From contig NZ_JAQISN010000004.1 of assembly GCF_037450285.1 (NCBI RefSeq), positions 371,278 to 435,277 on the forward strand: DNA of 64,000 nucleotides, in the 5' to 3' direction. Numbering within the stretch: position 1 is the stretch's first letter; the number at the start of each line of letters is the position of its first letter. The notes under the pieces are model-generated. The model ran no database searches and was not told the DNA's origin. It saw only the letters and a program-made list of their open reading frames with translations. Both the position numbers and the translations under genes were made by a program. Source of the stretch: Erwinia sp. SLM-02. GTDB lineage: Bacteria; Pseudomonadota; Gammaproteobacteria; Enterobacterales; Enterobacteriaceae. Positions 28,630 to 37,081 of the stretch are shown piece by piece.

Positions 28630-29631
28630 ATGAAACCCATTGTATTTAGCGGCGCACAGCCTTCAGGTGAACTGACCATCGGTAACTATATGGGAGCGCT
28701 GCGTCAGTGGGTACAGATGCAGGATGACTTTCACTGTGTTTACTGCATCGTTGACCTGCACGCGATTACCGTGCGCCAGGATCCGGTTGCGCTGCGTAAG
28801 GCAACGCTGGATACGCTGGCACTCTATCTGGCCTGCGGTATCGACCCGCAGAAAAGTACCATTTTCGTGCAGTCACACGTGTCGGAACACACTCAGCTTG
28901 GCTGGATCCTGAACTGCTACACCTACTTCGGTGAACTGAGCCGTATGACCCAGTTCAAGGATAAATCCGCACGCTATGAAGAGAACATCAACGCCGGGCT
29001 GTTCGATTACCCGGTGCTGATGGCGGCAGATATTCTGCTGTATCAAACCAACCAGGTGCCGGTCGGTGAAGATCAAAAGCAGCATCTGGAGCTGAGCCGT
29101 GACGTTGCCGCGCGCTTTAACGCGATTTATGGCGATATCTTCAAGATTCCTGAGCCGTTCATTCCAAAATCCGGTGCCCGCGTGATGTCGCTGCTGGAAC
29201 CGACCAGGAAAATGTCTAAGTCCGATGACAACCGCAATAACGTTATCGGTCTGCTGGAAGATCCGAAATCGGTGGTGAAGAAAATTAAGCGTGCGATGAC
29301 CGACGGCGATGAGCCACCAGTCATTCGCTACGATGTGAAAAACAAACCGGGTGTGTCTAACCTGCTGGATATTCTGGCGGGCGTCACCGGGAAGTCGGTA
29401 TCGGATCTGGAAAAAGAGTTCGACGGCCAGATGTATGGTCACCTGAAGGGTGCCGTGGCTGATGCGGTATCCGGCATGCTGAGCGAGCTGCAGGAGCGCT
29501 ATCACCGTTATCGCAACGATGAAGCTTTCCTGGATCAGATTATGCGTGACGGTGCGGCGAAAGCCCGCGCACGTGCCCAGGAAACTCTGAAAAAGGTTTA
29601 CGCTGCCGTCGGTTTCGTCGCTCAGCCGTAA
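28630..29631 (+). CDS. trpS: Tryptophanyl-tRNA synthetase
   Basis: 333 residues (E. coli 334). Class I synthetase with the HIGH-equivalent in T-I-G-N-Y-M (after P-S-G-E-L) near residue 17 and K-M-S-K-S near 195. The start is 16 nt after the gph stop, with an AGGA ribosome site. Last gene of the aroK-trpS cluster; ends at a bidirectional terminator facing cysG. Confidence 0.97.
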   Translation: MKPIVFSGAQPSGELTIGNYMGALRQWVQMQDDFHCVYCIVDLHAITVRQDPVALRKATLDTLALYLACGIDPQKSTIFVQSHVSEHTQLGWILNCYTYFGELSRMTQFKDKSARYEENINAGLFDYPVLMAADILLYQTNQVPVGEDQKQHLELSRDVAARFNAIYGDIFKIPEPFIPKSGARVMSLLEPTRKMSKSDDNRNNVIGLLEDPKSVVKKIKRAMTDGDEPPVIRYDVKNKPGVSNLLDILAGVTGKSVSDLEKEFDGQMYGHLKGAVADAVSGMLSELQERYHRYRNDEAFLDQIMRDGAAKARARAQETLKKVYAAVGFVAQP

Positions 29632-29639
29632 TCCTGAAT

Positions 29640-29672
29640 GCAAAGTGGGTGGCCTGCGGGCACCCACTTTGC
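29640..29672. terminator. Bidirectional hairpin between trpS and cysG
   Basis: A 12-bp perfect stem (GCAAAGTGGGTG / CACCCACTTTGC) with a 9-base loop between the convergent trpS and cysG stops. U-tracts are short on both sides. Confidence 0.75.
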
Positions 29673-29675
29673 TTA

Positions 29676-31037
29676 TCAGAACCAGCTTAGCTGCTCGCGC
29701 AGCGCCACCACCTCACCGACGATAATCAACGCCGGGCTTTCCACTTCCTCCGCCAGCTCCGCCAGTTCTGCCAGTGAACCCGTGACCACACGCTGACGCG
29801 TAGACGTGCCGTTTTCTACCAGTGCGACCGGCATTTCCGCTGACATGCCGTGTTTCATCAGCTGTAGACGAATTTCGGCCGCCTGGGCCAGCCCCATGTA
29901 GAACACCAGCGTTTGCCGTTCCGCGGCCAGATGCTGCCACTCCAGTTCGCCGTTTTGCTGCAGGTGGCCGGTAACCAGCCGCACGCTCTGTGCGTAGTCG
30001 CGGTGGGTCAGCGGGATCCCACTGTAGGCGGAACAGCCTGAGGCGGCGGTGATGCCGGGCACCACCGAGAAGGGGATATCCGCCCCCTGCAGTGCCTCCA
30101 GCTCTTCCGCACCACGGCCAAAGATAAACGGATCGCCGCCTTTCAGGCGCACCACCCGTTTGCCGCTCTGCGCCTGTTGCAGCAGGATCTGATTGATTTC
30201 GTGCTGGGGAACACAGTGATGGCCCGCACGCTTACCGACAAAAATGCGTTCGGCATCCCGGCGCGCCAGGGCCAGCACCTCATCGGATACCAGCCGATCG
30301 TAGACCACCACATCGGCCTGCTGAATCTGCTGAAGCCCCTTGAGGGTTAGCAACCCGGCATCGCCCGGCCCGGCACCCACCAGCACCACTTCGCCTCGCT
30401 GCTCCAGCGGTTCATTAAACAGCTGTTCGCTCAGCTGTTCTACCTGTCGGCTGTCACCGTTGGCCAGCGACTGCGCCAGCCGCTGGTGGTTAAACAATTT
30501 TTCCCAGAAACGGCGGCGCTGCCCCTGGCTGAACTGCTGTTTTACCCGCTGTCGCTGGGCTCCGCCCCAGGCCGCCAGTCGGCCAAGATGCAGAGGCAGT
30601 AACGCCTCCAGCTTTTCGCGCAGCATCCGGGCCATGACCGGCGCATTGCCGCCCGAGGAGACGGCAATCATCAACGGAGAACGATCGATAATTGACGGCA
30701 TAATGCAGCTGGCGCTCTGCGGCGCATCCACCACGTTACAGAACATCCGGCGTGCGTCTGCGCTCTGGCTGACATGCTGGTTCAGCGCTTCGTCATCGGT
30801 AGCGGCAATGACCAGCCAGCAGTCGTCAAGCAGCTCCGGGCTGAACGGGGTGGTAATCAGGGTTGCTTTACCTTCCTGCTGCCAGAGTTGGAACTGCGCT
30901 GAAAACTCGCGGGCGCACACGCGCAGGGCGGCACCGCTTGCCAACAGCAGATGGGCTTTGCGTTCGGCAACGTCACCCCCCCCAACCAGCAGACAGGGTT
31001 TATCTCGTAGCTGACAAAACAGAGGAAGAAAATCCAT
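29676..31037 (-). CDS. cysG: Siroheme synthase CysG
   Basis: 453 residues (E. coli 457). Trifunctional. The N-terminal dehydrogenase/ferrochelatase half has a G-G-G-D-V-A Rossmann loop near residue 18. The C-terminal uroporphyrinogen III methyltransferase half begins L-V-G-A-G-P-G-D near 218. It makes siroheme for NirB and sulfite reductase. Downstream of nirBD on the same strand; the nitrite channel gene nirC found between them in E. coli is missing, and only 64 bp separate nirD and cysG. Confidence 0.96.
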   Translation of the reverse strand: MDFLPLFCQLRDKPCLLVGGGDVAERKAHLLLASGAALRVCAREFSAQFQLWQQEGKATLITTPFSPELLDDCWLVIAATDDEALNQHVSQSADARRMFCNVVDAPQSASCIMPSIIDRSPLMIAVSSGGNAPVMARMLREKLEALLPLHLGRLAAWGGAQRQRVKQQFSQGQRRRFWEKLFNHQRLAQSLANGDSRQVEQLSEQLFNEPLEQRGEVVLVGAGPGDAGLLTLKGLQQIQQADVVVYDRLVSDEVLALARRDAERIFVGKRAGHHCVPQHEINQILLQQAQSGKRVVRLKGGDPFIFGRGAEELEALQGADIPFSVVPGITAASGCSAYSGIPLTHRDYAQSVRLVTGHLQQNGELEWQHLAAERQTLVFYMGLAQAAEIRLQLMKHGMSAEMPVALVENGTSTRQRVVTGSLAELAELAEEVESPALIIVGEVVALREQLSWF

Positions 31038-31101
31038 AACGACTCACAAAAGAAAACGGCAGGAAGGGCTGTACGCGATAGTGCGTACAGCCAGGGAGGT
31101 G

Positions 31102-31449
31102 TCAGGCGGCTGAGGGCTCCGCAGCGAGGTTTATCTCGATCATTCCGTGGCAGATCCGTGCCGGATAGCTCGGGATTGAGTGACTTTCATCTTCCATACA
31201 CAGGCCGTCACGCAGGCGAAAACGCTGTTTTTTCAGTGGGCTGGCGACCCACAGCTCCTGTTGATGTTCGGCGATAATGCCGCGCGACAGCACGCTGGCA
31301 TGGGCAAAGGGGTCGATGTTGCTCAATGCAAATATCTGCTCATCTTCACCCGGGCGGAAAATAGCAATTTGCTGTCCTTCAACCAGAGCGCAGACGCCGG
31401 TAGCGGGCAGAATACGGGTCAACGGGCAAATCTCCTGCCACTGGCTCAT
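31102..31449 (-). CDS. nirD: Nitrite reductase (NADH) small subunit
   Basis: 115 residues (E. coli 108). Rieske-like fold without the cluster-binding Cys/His pairs, as usual for enterobacterial NirD; associates with NirB. The nirB stop overlaps its start by 4 nt (ATGA), so the two are coupled. Confidence 0.93.
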   Translation of the reverse strand: MSQWQEICPLTRILPATGVCALVEGQQIAIFRPGEDEQIFALSNIDPFAHASVLSRGIIAEHQQELWVASPLKKQRFRLRDGLCMEDESHSIPSYPARICHGMIEINLAAEPSAA

Positions 31450-33980
31450 ACATTTTCCTCCAGTTGGATAATCTCAATTCTTTCCTGCACCTTCGCCGGG
31501 CGATGCTGTTCGCGCTCCGGAACCATCTGTACCAGCGGATCGCGCACGCTGCTGTTAACGAAGTGGGCAAAGCGGGCGCGCTGCTGCGCATCGTTGACCG
31601 TTTCACTCCACTCGCAGACCACCTGCGCACGCAGACGGGTAATATCGTCTTCCAGCTGCTGGTTGATGCCCAGTTTGTCGTTAATCACCACCTGTCGCAG
31701 GTAGTCGATACCCCCTTCCAGATTGTCCAGCCAGACCGAGGTGCGCTGCAGCTTATCGGCGGTGCGGATATAGAACATCATAAAGCGGTCCAGATAGCGC
31801 ATCAGCGTATCGCGGTCGAGGTCGGCGGCCAGCAGGTCGGCATGGCGAGGCTTCATGCCGCCGTTGCCGCAGACGTAAAGGTTCCAGCCTTTTTCAGTGG
31901 CAATAATACCCACGTCTTTGCCCTGTGCTTCGGCACACTCGCGGGTGCAGCCCGACACGCCGAATTTCATCTTGTGCGGCGTGCGTATGCCCTTGTAGTG
32001 GTTTTCCAGTGCGACGCCGAAGCCGACGCTGTCACCGACACCAAAACGACACCAGGTGCTGCCCACGCAGGTTTTCGCCATGCGCAGCGCCTTCGCGTAG
32101 GCGTGGCCGGTTTCAAAACCGGCGGCGATCAGCTGTTCCCAGATGGCCGGCAGATCGTCCTGCTGCGCACCGAACAGGCCAATACGCTGCGAGCCGGTGA
32201 TTTTGGTGTACAGATTATACTGACGGGCAACATTACCGATGGCCATCAGCCCCTCGGGCGTGATCTCTCCGCCCGCCGAGCGCGGGATCACGGAGTAGGT
32301 GCCGTCTTTCTGAATATTGCCGAGGAACAGGTCGTTGCTGTCCTGCAGCGGCGTGTGTTCCGGCTTCAGCACATAGTCATTCCAGCACGAGGCCAGCAGC
32401 GATCCCACCGTTGGCTTACACACTTCGCAGCCGTAGCCCTTGCCGTATTTGGTGATTAGCTGATTAAACGACCGGATGTTATTCACGCGGATCAGGTGGT
32501 AAAGCTCCTGACGAGACCACGGGAAGTGTTCGCACAGGTGATGGTTAACTTCGATGCCCTGACGGCTCAGTTCGGCATTCAGCACCTGTGTGATCAGCGG
32601 AATACAGCCGCCGCAGCCGGTTCCGGCTTTGGTTTCCGCCTTCAGCGCGGCTACGCTGTGGCAGCCGTTTTGCACCGCCTGCACAATGGTGCCTTTGGTG
32701 ACGTCAAAGCAGGAACAGATCTGCGCGCTGTCCGGCAATGACTCTACGCCAATAGAGGGTTTTGCCCCGGCATGCTCGGGCAGGATCAGCGCATCCGGAT
32801 TGGCCGGCAGTTCAATGGCGTTTAGCGCCAGCTGCAGCAGATTACCGTAGTCGCTGGTGTCGCCTACCAGCACCGCGCCCAGCAGCGTTTTGTTATCCGC
32901 GCTCACGATCAGGCGTTTGTAGACTTCTTTATTTTCGTCGAGGTAAACGTAGCTGCGTGCGCCAGGCGTCCGGCCGTGGGCATCGCCGATGCCGCCCACG
33001 TCCACACCCAGCAGTTTGAGCTTGGCGCTCATATCAGCGCCTTCGAAGTGGCTGCTGCCGCCTAGCAGATGATCGGCAGCGATTTGTGCCATTTTATAGC
33101 CCGGCGCGACCAGGCCATAAACGTGCTCCCGCCAGGATGCACATTCACCGATAGCGTAGATATCCGCATCGCTGGTCTGGCAGCTGTCGTTAATCACCAC
33201 GCCGCCGCGCGGGCCGGTGGCCAGATTACACTGCTTCGCCAGCGCATCCTGCGGGCGGATGCCGGTTGAGAACACGATAAAATCGACGTCGAGCTGCGTC
33301 TCATCGGCGAACTGCAGGGTTTTACCTCGCGGCGAGTGGTGCACGATCTGCCGGGTATTTTTCCCGGTGTGCACCTGTACGCCGATGCTCTCGATTTTAC
33401 GTCTTAGCTGCTCCCCACCCATACGGTCGAGCTGTTCGGCCATCAGCACCGGGGCAAATTCGATAACGTGGGTTTCAATACCGAGATTTTTTAATGCGCC
33501 CGCGGCTTCCAGCCCCAGCAGCCCGCCTCCGACGACGGCACCGCGCTTGCTGCGGCGTGCACAGGCTTCAATGCCGTTGAGATCTTCAATGGTGCGGTAA
33601 ACGAAACAGTCAGCGCCTTCCGCGCCGGGGATCGGAGGAACCCATGGCCGGGAGCCGGTTGCGATAACCAGCTTGTCGTAGGGCACCAGACGCCCGCCGT
33701 TGGCGTGGATCACTTTTTCTTCCCGATTGATCAGGATGGCGCGTTCGCCAATCAGGATGTTGATGCCGTGCTTCTGGTAATAGCCTTCTCTTACCAGCGA
33801 CAGCTCTTCAGCCGTATGGTGGGAGAAATAGGCGGAAAGATGGACCCGGTCATAGGCCACGCGAGGTTCTTCGCAAAAGACAGTGATCTCAAACTGTCCG
33901 GGCAGTGACTTTTCCACCAGTTCTTCGATCAGGCGGTGGCCGACCATACCGTTGCCAATGATGGCGAGTTTGATGCTCAT
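31446..33980 (-). CDS. nirB: Nitrite reductase (NADH) large subunit
   Basis: 844 residues (E. coli 847). Cytosolic siroheme enzyme reducing nitrite to ammonium with NADH. FAD-binding I-I-G-N-G-M-V-G-H is near residue 6, an NAD-binding G-G-G-L-L-G-L-E follows, a BFD-like [2Fe-2S] region contains C-S-C-F-D and C-G-G-C, and the [4Fe-4S]/siroheme cysteines lie in C-x5-C and S-G-C-T-R-E-C. The start at 33980 (MSIKLAIIG) was chosen over the ATG four codons upstream, by homology and a GAGG ribosome site. Behind an FNR/NarL-type promoter. Confidence 0.96.
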   Translation of the reverse strand: MSIKLAIIGNGMVGHRLIEELVEKSLPGQFEITVFCEEPRVAYDRVHLSAYFSHHTAEELSLVREGYYQKHGINILIGERAILINREEKVIHANGGRLVPYDKLVIATGSRPWVPPIPGAEGADCFVYRTIEDLNGIEACARRSKRGAVVGGGLLGLEAAGALKNLGIETHVIEFAPVLMAEQLDRMGGEQLRRKIESIGVQVHTGKNTRQIVHHSPRGKTLQFADETQLDVDFIVFSTGIRPQDALAKQCNLATGPRGGVVINDSCQTSDADIYAIGECASWREHVYGLVAPGYKMAQIAADHLLGGSSHFEGADMSAKLKLLGVDVGGIGDAHGRTPGARSYVYLDENKEVYKRLIVSADNKTLLGAVLVGDTSDYGNLLQLALNAIELPANPDALILPEHAGAKPSIGVESLPDSAQICSCFDVTKGTIVQAVQNGCHSVAALKAETKAGTGCGGCIPLITQVLNAELSRQGIEVNHHLCEHFPWSRQELYHLIRVNNIRSFNQLITKYGKGYGCEVCKPTVGSLLASCWNDYVLKPEHTPLQDSNDLFLGNIQKDGTYSVIPRSAGGEITPEGLMAIGNVARQYNLYTKITGSQRIGLFGAQQDDLPAIWEQLIAAGFETGHAYAKALRMAKTCVGSTWCRFGVGDSVGFGVALENHYKGIRTPHKMKFGVSGCTRECAEAQGKDVGIIATEKGWNLYVCGNGGMKPRHADLLAADLDRDTLMRYLDRFMMFYIRTADKLQRTSVWLDNLEGGIDYLRQVVINDKLGINQQLEDDITRLRAQVVCEWSETVNDAQQRARFAHFVNSSVRDPLVQMVPEREQHRPAKVQERIEIIQLEENV

Positions 33981-34010
33981 GCTTTGCCTCATTAATAAGA
34001 TTCTGGTCGT

Positions 34011-34051
34011 ACGATAACCTTTGGTATGTCGCGGTTATTGATGTGTATCAA
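34011..34051 (-). promoter_or_regulatory. FNR-dependent nirB promoter
   Basis: TTGAT-GTGT-ATCAA at 34038-34051 is a perfect FNR box. About 30 nt downstream on the minus strand is TATCGT (34016-34011), a fair -10. This places FNR near -41.5, the class II arrangement known for E. coli nirB. Confidence 0.8.
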
Positions 34052-34065
34052 TCACACCCGGCAAA

Positions 34066-34081
34066 TACCCATTAGTGGGTA
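34066..34081 (-). promoter_or_regulatory. NarL/NarP 7-2-7 site upstream of nirB
   Basis: TACCCAT-TA-GTGGGTA is an inverted pair of NarL/NarP heptamers with the 2-bp gap both regulators need. Its centre is 29 bp upstream of the FNR box centre, close to the -69.5/-41.5 spacing in E. coli. Confidence 0.7.
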
Positions 34082-34201
34082 GGTCTGCAAAAAAATGTTA
34101 GCCAGTTAACATTCTGAAATCAGAGGTTTTATGAATTTTTTTCCGAAAGTGGCGGACGGCAGAAGTTTGAGGGGAGGAGGGGATTTACCGGAGTGAAAGA
34201 T

Positions 34202-34230
34202 AAAAAAAGCCGGTGATGATTCACCGGCTT
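34202..34230 (-). terminator. Terminator of tsgA
   Basis: A 10-bp perfect stem AAGCCGGTGA / TCACCGGCTT (34207-34230) with a 4-base loop, followed on the minus strand by a U-run (plus-strand A-run 34202-34208). Lies 24 nt past the tsgA stop. Confidence 0.88.
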
Positions 34231-34253
34231 GCTGGCTGCGCCATCATCGCAAA

Positions 34254-35438
34254 TTAATGCGAGCCCATATGGCCGTGCAGCTTGTGTTTGCTGACAAAGC
34301 CCAGCAGCAGACACATGATAAACACCACCGCGTAGAGACCGTTAGCGGTAGCCAGCGCCGCGTGAGCACCGCCTTTTTCAACGATAGGGCCGGTTACCAC
34401 GAAGGTGAGCATGGTTCCCACGGTGCCGCAGGTCAGAATAAAGTTCACCAGTTTTGGCGAAGAGACCTTCGTTTGCAGCGAACCCAGAGTGATGATGGTG
34501 GTGTAAATGGCGCTGGAGAAGAAGCCCAGGCTGAGCATAATCCACTTCAGCATGGATGCATCGGTGGTGGTGATAAACCAGTACATCAGTGCGGTAGCCA
34601 GCAGCGCCAGCAGCGTGACGATACGCTGCGGGTCGAAGAAGCGCAGGATGGCGCTGAATGCCCACATGCCGACCATGTAAGCGGTCCAGAAGTTACCCAC
34701 CAGGCTACCGGCCTGGCCGATATCCATCCCCATGCTTTTCGTTGCATACTGCGGAACCCAGCCGATAAAGCCCAGCTGGCCCAGAATGTAGCAGAGTGCG
34801 GCAACCGCCAGGAAGCCCACGCCAACGCCCCATTTTTCTTTTTTAACCGGCTCGCCGCTGGTGGTTTTTTTGCCCAGCACTGGGAATTCAAAGCACAGCG
34901 CCAGAATAAAGATCGCCACGTAGATCACGCCGATGCAGACGTAAACCCAGTACCACGGCAGCGCGCGTGCCAGCAGGGCTGCAGCGATAATCGGGAAGAT
35001 AGTACCGGCCATGCTGAAGAAGGAGTCGGTAAACAGCAGGCGTGAACCGCGCTGGCGTCCTTCATAAAGATGGGTGATCAGGAATGTCCCGATCGACATG
35101 GTAATCCCGCTCACCACGCCCAGCACAAACATGCAGAGCGAGAATACGCTCAGGCTGTGGCTGGTCATCAGCCCCAGCACCGCCAGTACCATCAGCACAA
35201 AGCCGAACATCAGCTGACGTTTTAACGGCACGATCTCCATCAGCCAGGCGTTAAGAAACACCGCCAGCAGGATCCCGGCATTAAGGAAGGTGAAAGTGTT
35301 GCTCATTTGAGCGACGGGGAGCTGGAAATACTCTGCTATATTCTCCAGTACCATGCCGGTTACGATAACCACTGCACCGGTCAACGCATAAGAGAAGAAG
35401 CTGATCCAGGTAAGTCCGATTCGATCGCGATTTGTCAT
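34254..35438 (-). CDS. tsgA: Major facilitator superfamily protein TsgA
   Basis: 394 residues (E. coli 393). Twelve-helix MFS protein of the inner membrane. The first half contains M-S-N-T-F-T-F-L-N-A-G-I and the cytosolic loop Y-E-G-R-Q-R-G-S-R, both diagnostic of TsgA. Substrate unsettled in the literature I know. The start at 35438 (MTNRDRI) fits homologues; the longer frame from 35522 has no ribosome site. Its leader carries a small hairpin, and it is divergent from ppiA around a CRP site. Confidence 0.9.
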   Translation of the reverse strand: MTNRDRIGLTWISFFSYALTGAVVIVTGMVLENIAEYFQLPVAQMSNTFTFLNAGILLAVFLNAWLMEIVPLKRQLMFGFVLMVLAVLGLMTSHSLSVFSLCMFVLGVVSGITMSIGTFLITHLYEGRQRGSRLLFTDSFFSMAGTIFPIIAAALLARALPWYWVYVCIGVIYVAIFILALCFEFPVLGKKTTSGEPVKKEKWGVGVGFLAVAALCYILGQLGFIGWVPQYATKSMGMDIGQAGSLVGNFWTAYMVGMWAFSAILRFFDPQRIVTLLALLATALMYWFITTTDASMLKWIMLSLGFFSSAIYTTIITLGSLQTKVSSPKLVNFILTCGTVGTMLTFVVTGPIVEKGGAHAALATANGLYAVVFIMCLLLGFVSKHKLHGHMGSH

Positions 35439-35464
35439 TGTGGAAACCTGTCTGGAAGGTGGAG

Positions 35465-35485
35465 TCTCAGGCGAGGTACCTGAGA
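35465..35485 (-). promoter_or_regulatory. Hairpin in the tsgA leader
   Basis: A 7-bp perfect stem TCTCAGG / CCTGAGA with a 7-base loop lies about 27 bp before the tsgA start codon. Not followed by a U-tract, so not a classical terminator. Function unknown. Confidence 0.4.
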
Positions 35486-35560
35486 GATACCCCAGGAGTT
35501 TAACCACATTCGTGATCTGCATGAATATTTAATGAAACAATTATTTTCGTATTTCACTGT

Positions 35561-35582
35561 TAGTGTGATTTTAATCACACTT
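35561..35582. promoter_or_regulatory. CRP-cAMP binding site between tsgA and ppiA
   Basis: TGTGA-N6-TCACA at 35564-35579 is an exact core consensus. The palindrome extends to 9-bp arms (AGTGTGATT / AATCACACT). It is about 135-140 bp from both start codons. E. coli ppiA is known to be CRP-controlled; tsgA could share it. Confidence 0.8.
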
Positions 35583-35713
35583 ATTCATCGCTCCGTCACT
35601 TTTACGGCAATAGCCCGCTGCGTAAATAAAGGTAAAACGCTGGCGCGTTGGTAAGTGCCTATTTACAATCAGCGTTGTATTTATGGCTTATTGCCCTCAG
35701 TAAGGAATATTTC

Positions 35714-36286
35714 ATGTTGAAACGCACTTTGACCGCGGTGGCGGCAGTTCTCGCACTGTCATCGATTTCTGCTTCTGCATTCGCCGCGAAAGGGGATACA
35801 CATGTACTGCTGACCACTTCGGCAGGCAGCATTGAGCTGGAATTGAATAATCAGAAAGCCCCTGTTTCGGTAAAAAACTTTGTTGATTACGTCAACAGCG
35901 GCTTTTACAACAACACCACATTCCATCGTGTGATCCCAGGTTTTATGTTGCAGGGCGGGGGATTCACCACCGATATGCAGCAGAAACAGCCTAACGCGCC
36001 GATTAAAAACGAAGCAGATAACGGTCTGCTGAATAAACGCGGCACTATTTCGATGGCGCGTACCGCGGAAAAAGACAGCGCAACCAGCCAGTTCTTTATT
36101 AACGTCGCTGATAACGCTTTCCTCGATCACGGCCAGCGTGATTTCGGCTATGCGGTGTTTGGTAAAGTCGTTAAAGGGATGGATGTTGCCGATAAGATTG
36201 CCCAGGTGCCCACTCAGAATGTCGGCCCTTACCAGAATGTTCCCGTAACGCCGGTAGTGATCCTCTCCGCTAAAATCCTGCCTTAA
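35714..36286 (+). CDS. ppiA: Periplasmic peptidyl-prolyl isomerase PpiA (cyclophilin A)
   Basis: 190 residues, the E. coli length. Signal peptide with cut after A-F-A near residue 24. The cyclophilin domain includes F-H-R-V-I-P-G-F near 76 and the Q-F-F-I-N strand. Catalyses proline cis-trans isomerisation in the periplasm. The start at 35714 was chosen because it begins the signal peptide and follows TAAGGA. In E. coli yhfG and fic follow; here pabA follows directly after a terminator. Confidence 0.95.
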   Translation: MLKRTLTAVAAVLALSSISASAFAAKGDTHVLLTTSAGSIELELNNQKAPVSVKNFVDYVNSGFYNNTTFHRVIPGFMLQGGGFTTDMQQKQPNAPIKNEADNGLLNKRGTISMARTAEKDSATSQFFINVADNAFLDHGQRDFGYAVFGKVVKGMDVADKIAQVPTQNVGPYQNVPVTPVVILSAKILP

Positions 36287-36301
36287 CGTTATGCGTTTCG
36301 C

Positions 36302-36332
36302 CTGAATCGGCCTGTGGGGCCGGTTCAGCTTT
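36302..36332 (+). terminator. Terminator of ppiA
   Basis: Stem CTGAATCGGCC / GGCCGGTTCAG (11 bp, one G-U pair, 5-base loop) ending in CTTT, 16 nt past the ppiA stop. Confidence 0.65.
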
Positions 36333-36418
36333 GCGGAAGCCATCGGTACTGCAAACAGATAAGCGCAACGGCGTAAAATCCGTAAAATAGCGGCGTAAAT
36401 CGTTTACCGGAATTCGCC

Positions 36419-36994
36419 ATGCTGCTGCTGATCGACAACTATGACTCCTTCACCTGGAACCTCTACCAGTATTTTTCTGAACTGGGCGCGGAGGTCATCG
36501 TTCGCCGCAACGACGATATCACGCTGGCTGAAATCGCCGCACTGAATCCCCGCCATCTGGTTATCTCTCCCGGTCCCTGTACGCCCAACGAGGCGGGGAT
36601 CTCACTTGACGCGATCCGCCATTTTTCCGGGGATCTGCCGGTACTTGGCGTTTGCCTTGGACATCAGGCGATCGCGCAGGCGTTTGGTGCCAGAGTCGTT
36701 CGTGCCCGCAAGGTGATGCATGGCAAAACGTCGGCTATTGAACATAATGACGGCGGCGTTTTTTCCGGCCTGAACCACCCGCTTACCGTGACCCGTTACC
36801 ATTCTCTGATTGTGGAGACGGGCACGCTGCCGGATGAATTTGAGCTGACGGCCTGGACACTGCGTGACGGTCAGCCCGATGAAATTATGGGATTTCGTCA
36901 TCGCACGCTGCCGCTTGAAGGCGTGCAGTTTCATCCGGAAAGCATCCTGAGCGAGCAGGGACACCAGCTGCTGGAAAATTTCCTGCGCTACTGA
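36419..36994 (+). CDS. pabA: Aminodeoxychorismate synthase component 2
   Basis: 191 residues (E. coli 187). Class I glutamine amidotransferase supplying ammonia to PabB for p-aminobenzoate and folate synthesis. Catalytic C79 is in G-V-C-L-G-H-Q, the His/Glu pair in F-H-P-E-S near residue 171, and the N-terminal N-Y-D-S-F-T-W motif is typical. Upstream of argD, as in E. coli. Confidence 0.95.
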   Translation: MLLLIDNYDSFTWNLYQYFSELGAEVIVRRNDDITLAEIAALNPRHLVISPGPCTPNEAGISLDAIRHFSGDLPVLGVCLGHQAIAQAFGARVVRARKVMHGKTSAIEHNDGGVFSGLNHPLTVTRYHSLIVETGTLPDEFELTAWTLRDGQPDEIMGFRHRTLPLEGVQFHPESILSEQGHQLLENFLRY

Positions 36995-37011
36995 GTTAGT
37001 GTTTGCCTTTT

Positions 37012-37050
37012 TTTGATTTTTTATGCATATTTCATGACTATATTTTCACA
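37012..37050 (+). promoter_or_regulatory. Tandem ARG boxes (ArgR operator) upstream of argD
   Basis: Two 18-bp ARG-box-like elements. The cores TGATT-TTTT-ATGCA (37014-37027) and TGACT-ATAT-TTTCA (37035-37048) each match the TGAAT-W4-ATTCA consensus at 8 of 10 fixed bases. Their centres are exactly 21 bp apart, the spacing bound by the ArgR hexamer. They lie directly before argD. Confidence 0.65.
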
Positions 37051-37081
37051 TTAAAGCAACGATTAAACGGCGAGGTGATTG

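Noticed and set aside
29713..29940. Small minus-strand frame inside cysG
   Set aside because: Frame-shifted shadow within the intact cysG reading frame; no evidence for a nested gene.
31464..32459. 331-codon open frame opposite nirB
   Set aside because: Antisense shadow of conserved nirB coding sequence; composition is an artefact of the opposite codons.
35461..35500. Possible glycine-riboswitch-like CTCTCAGG segment upstream of tsgA
   Set aside because: Only this short string fits; the second conserved riboswitch core and the terminator/anti-terminator are missing, and tsgA has no glycine link. Described as a simple hairpin instead.
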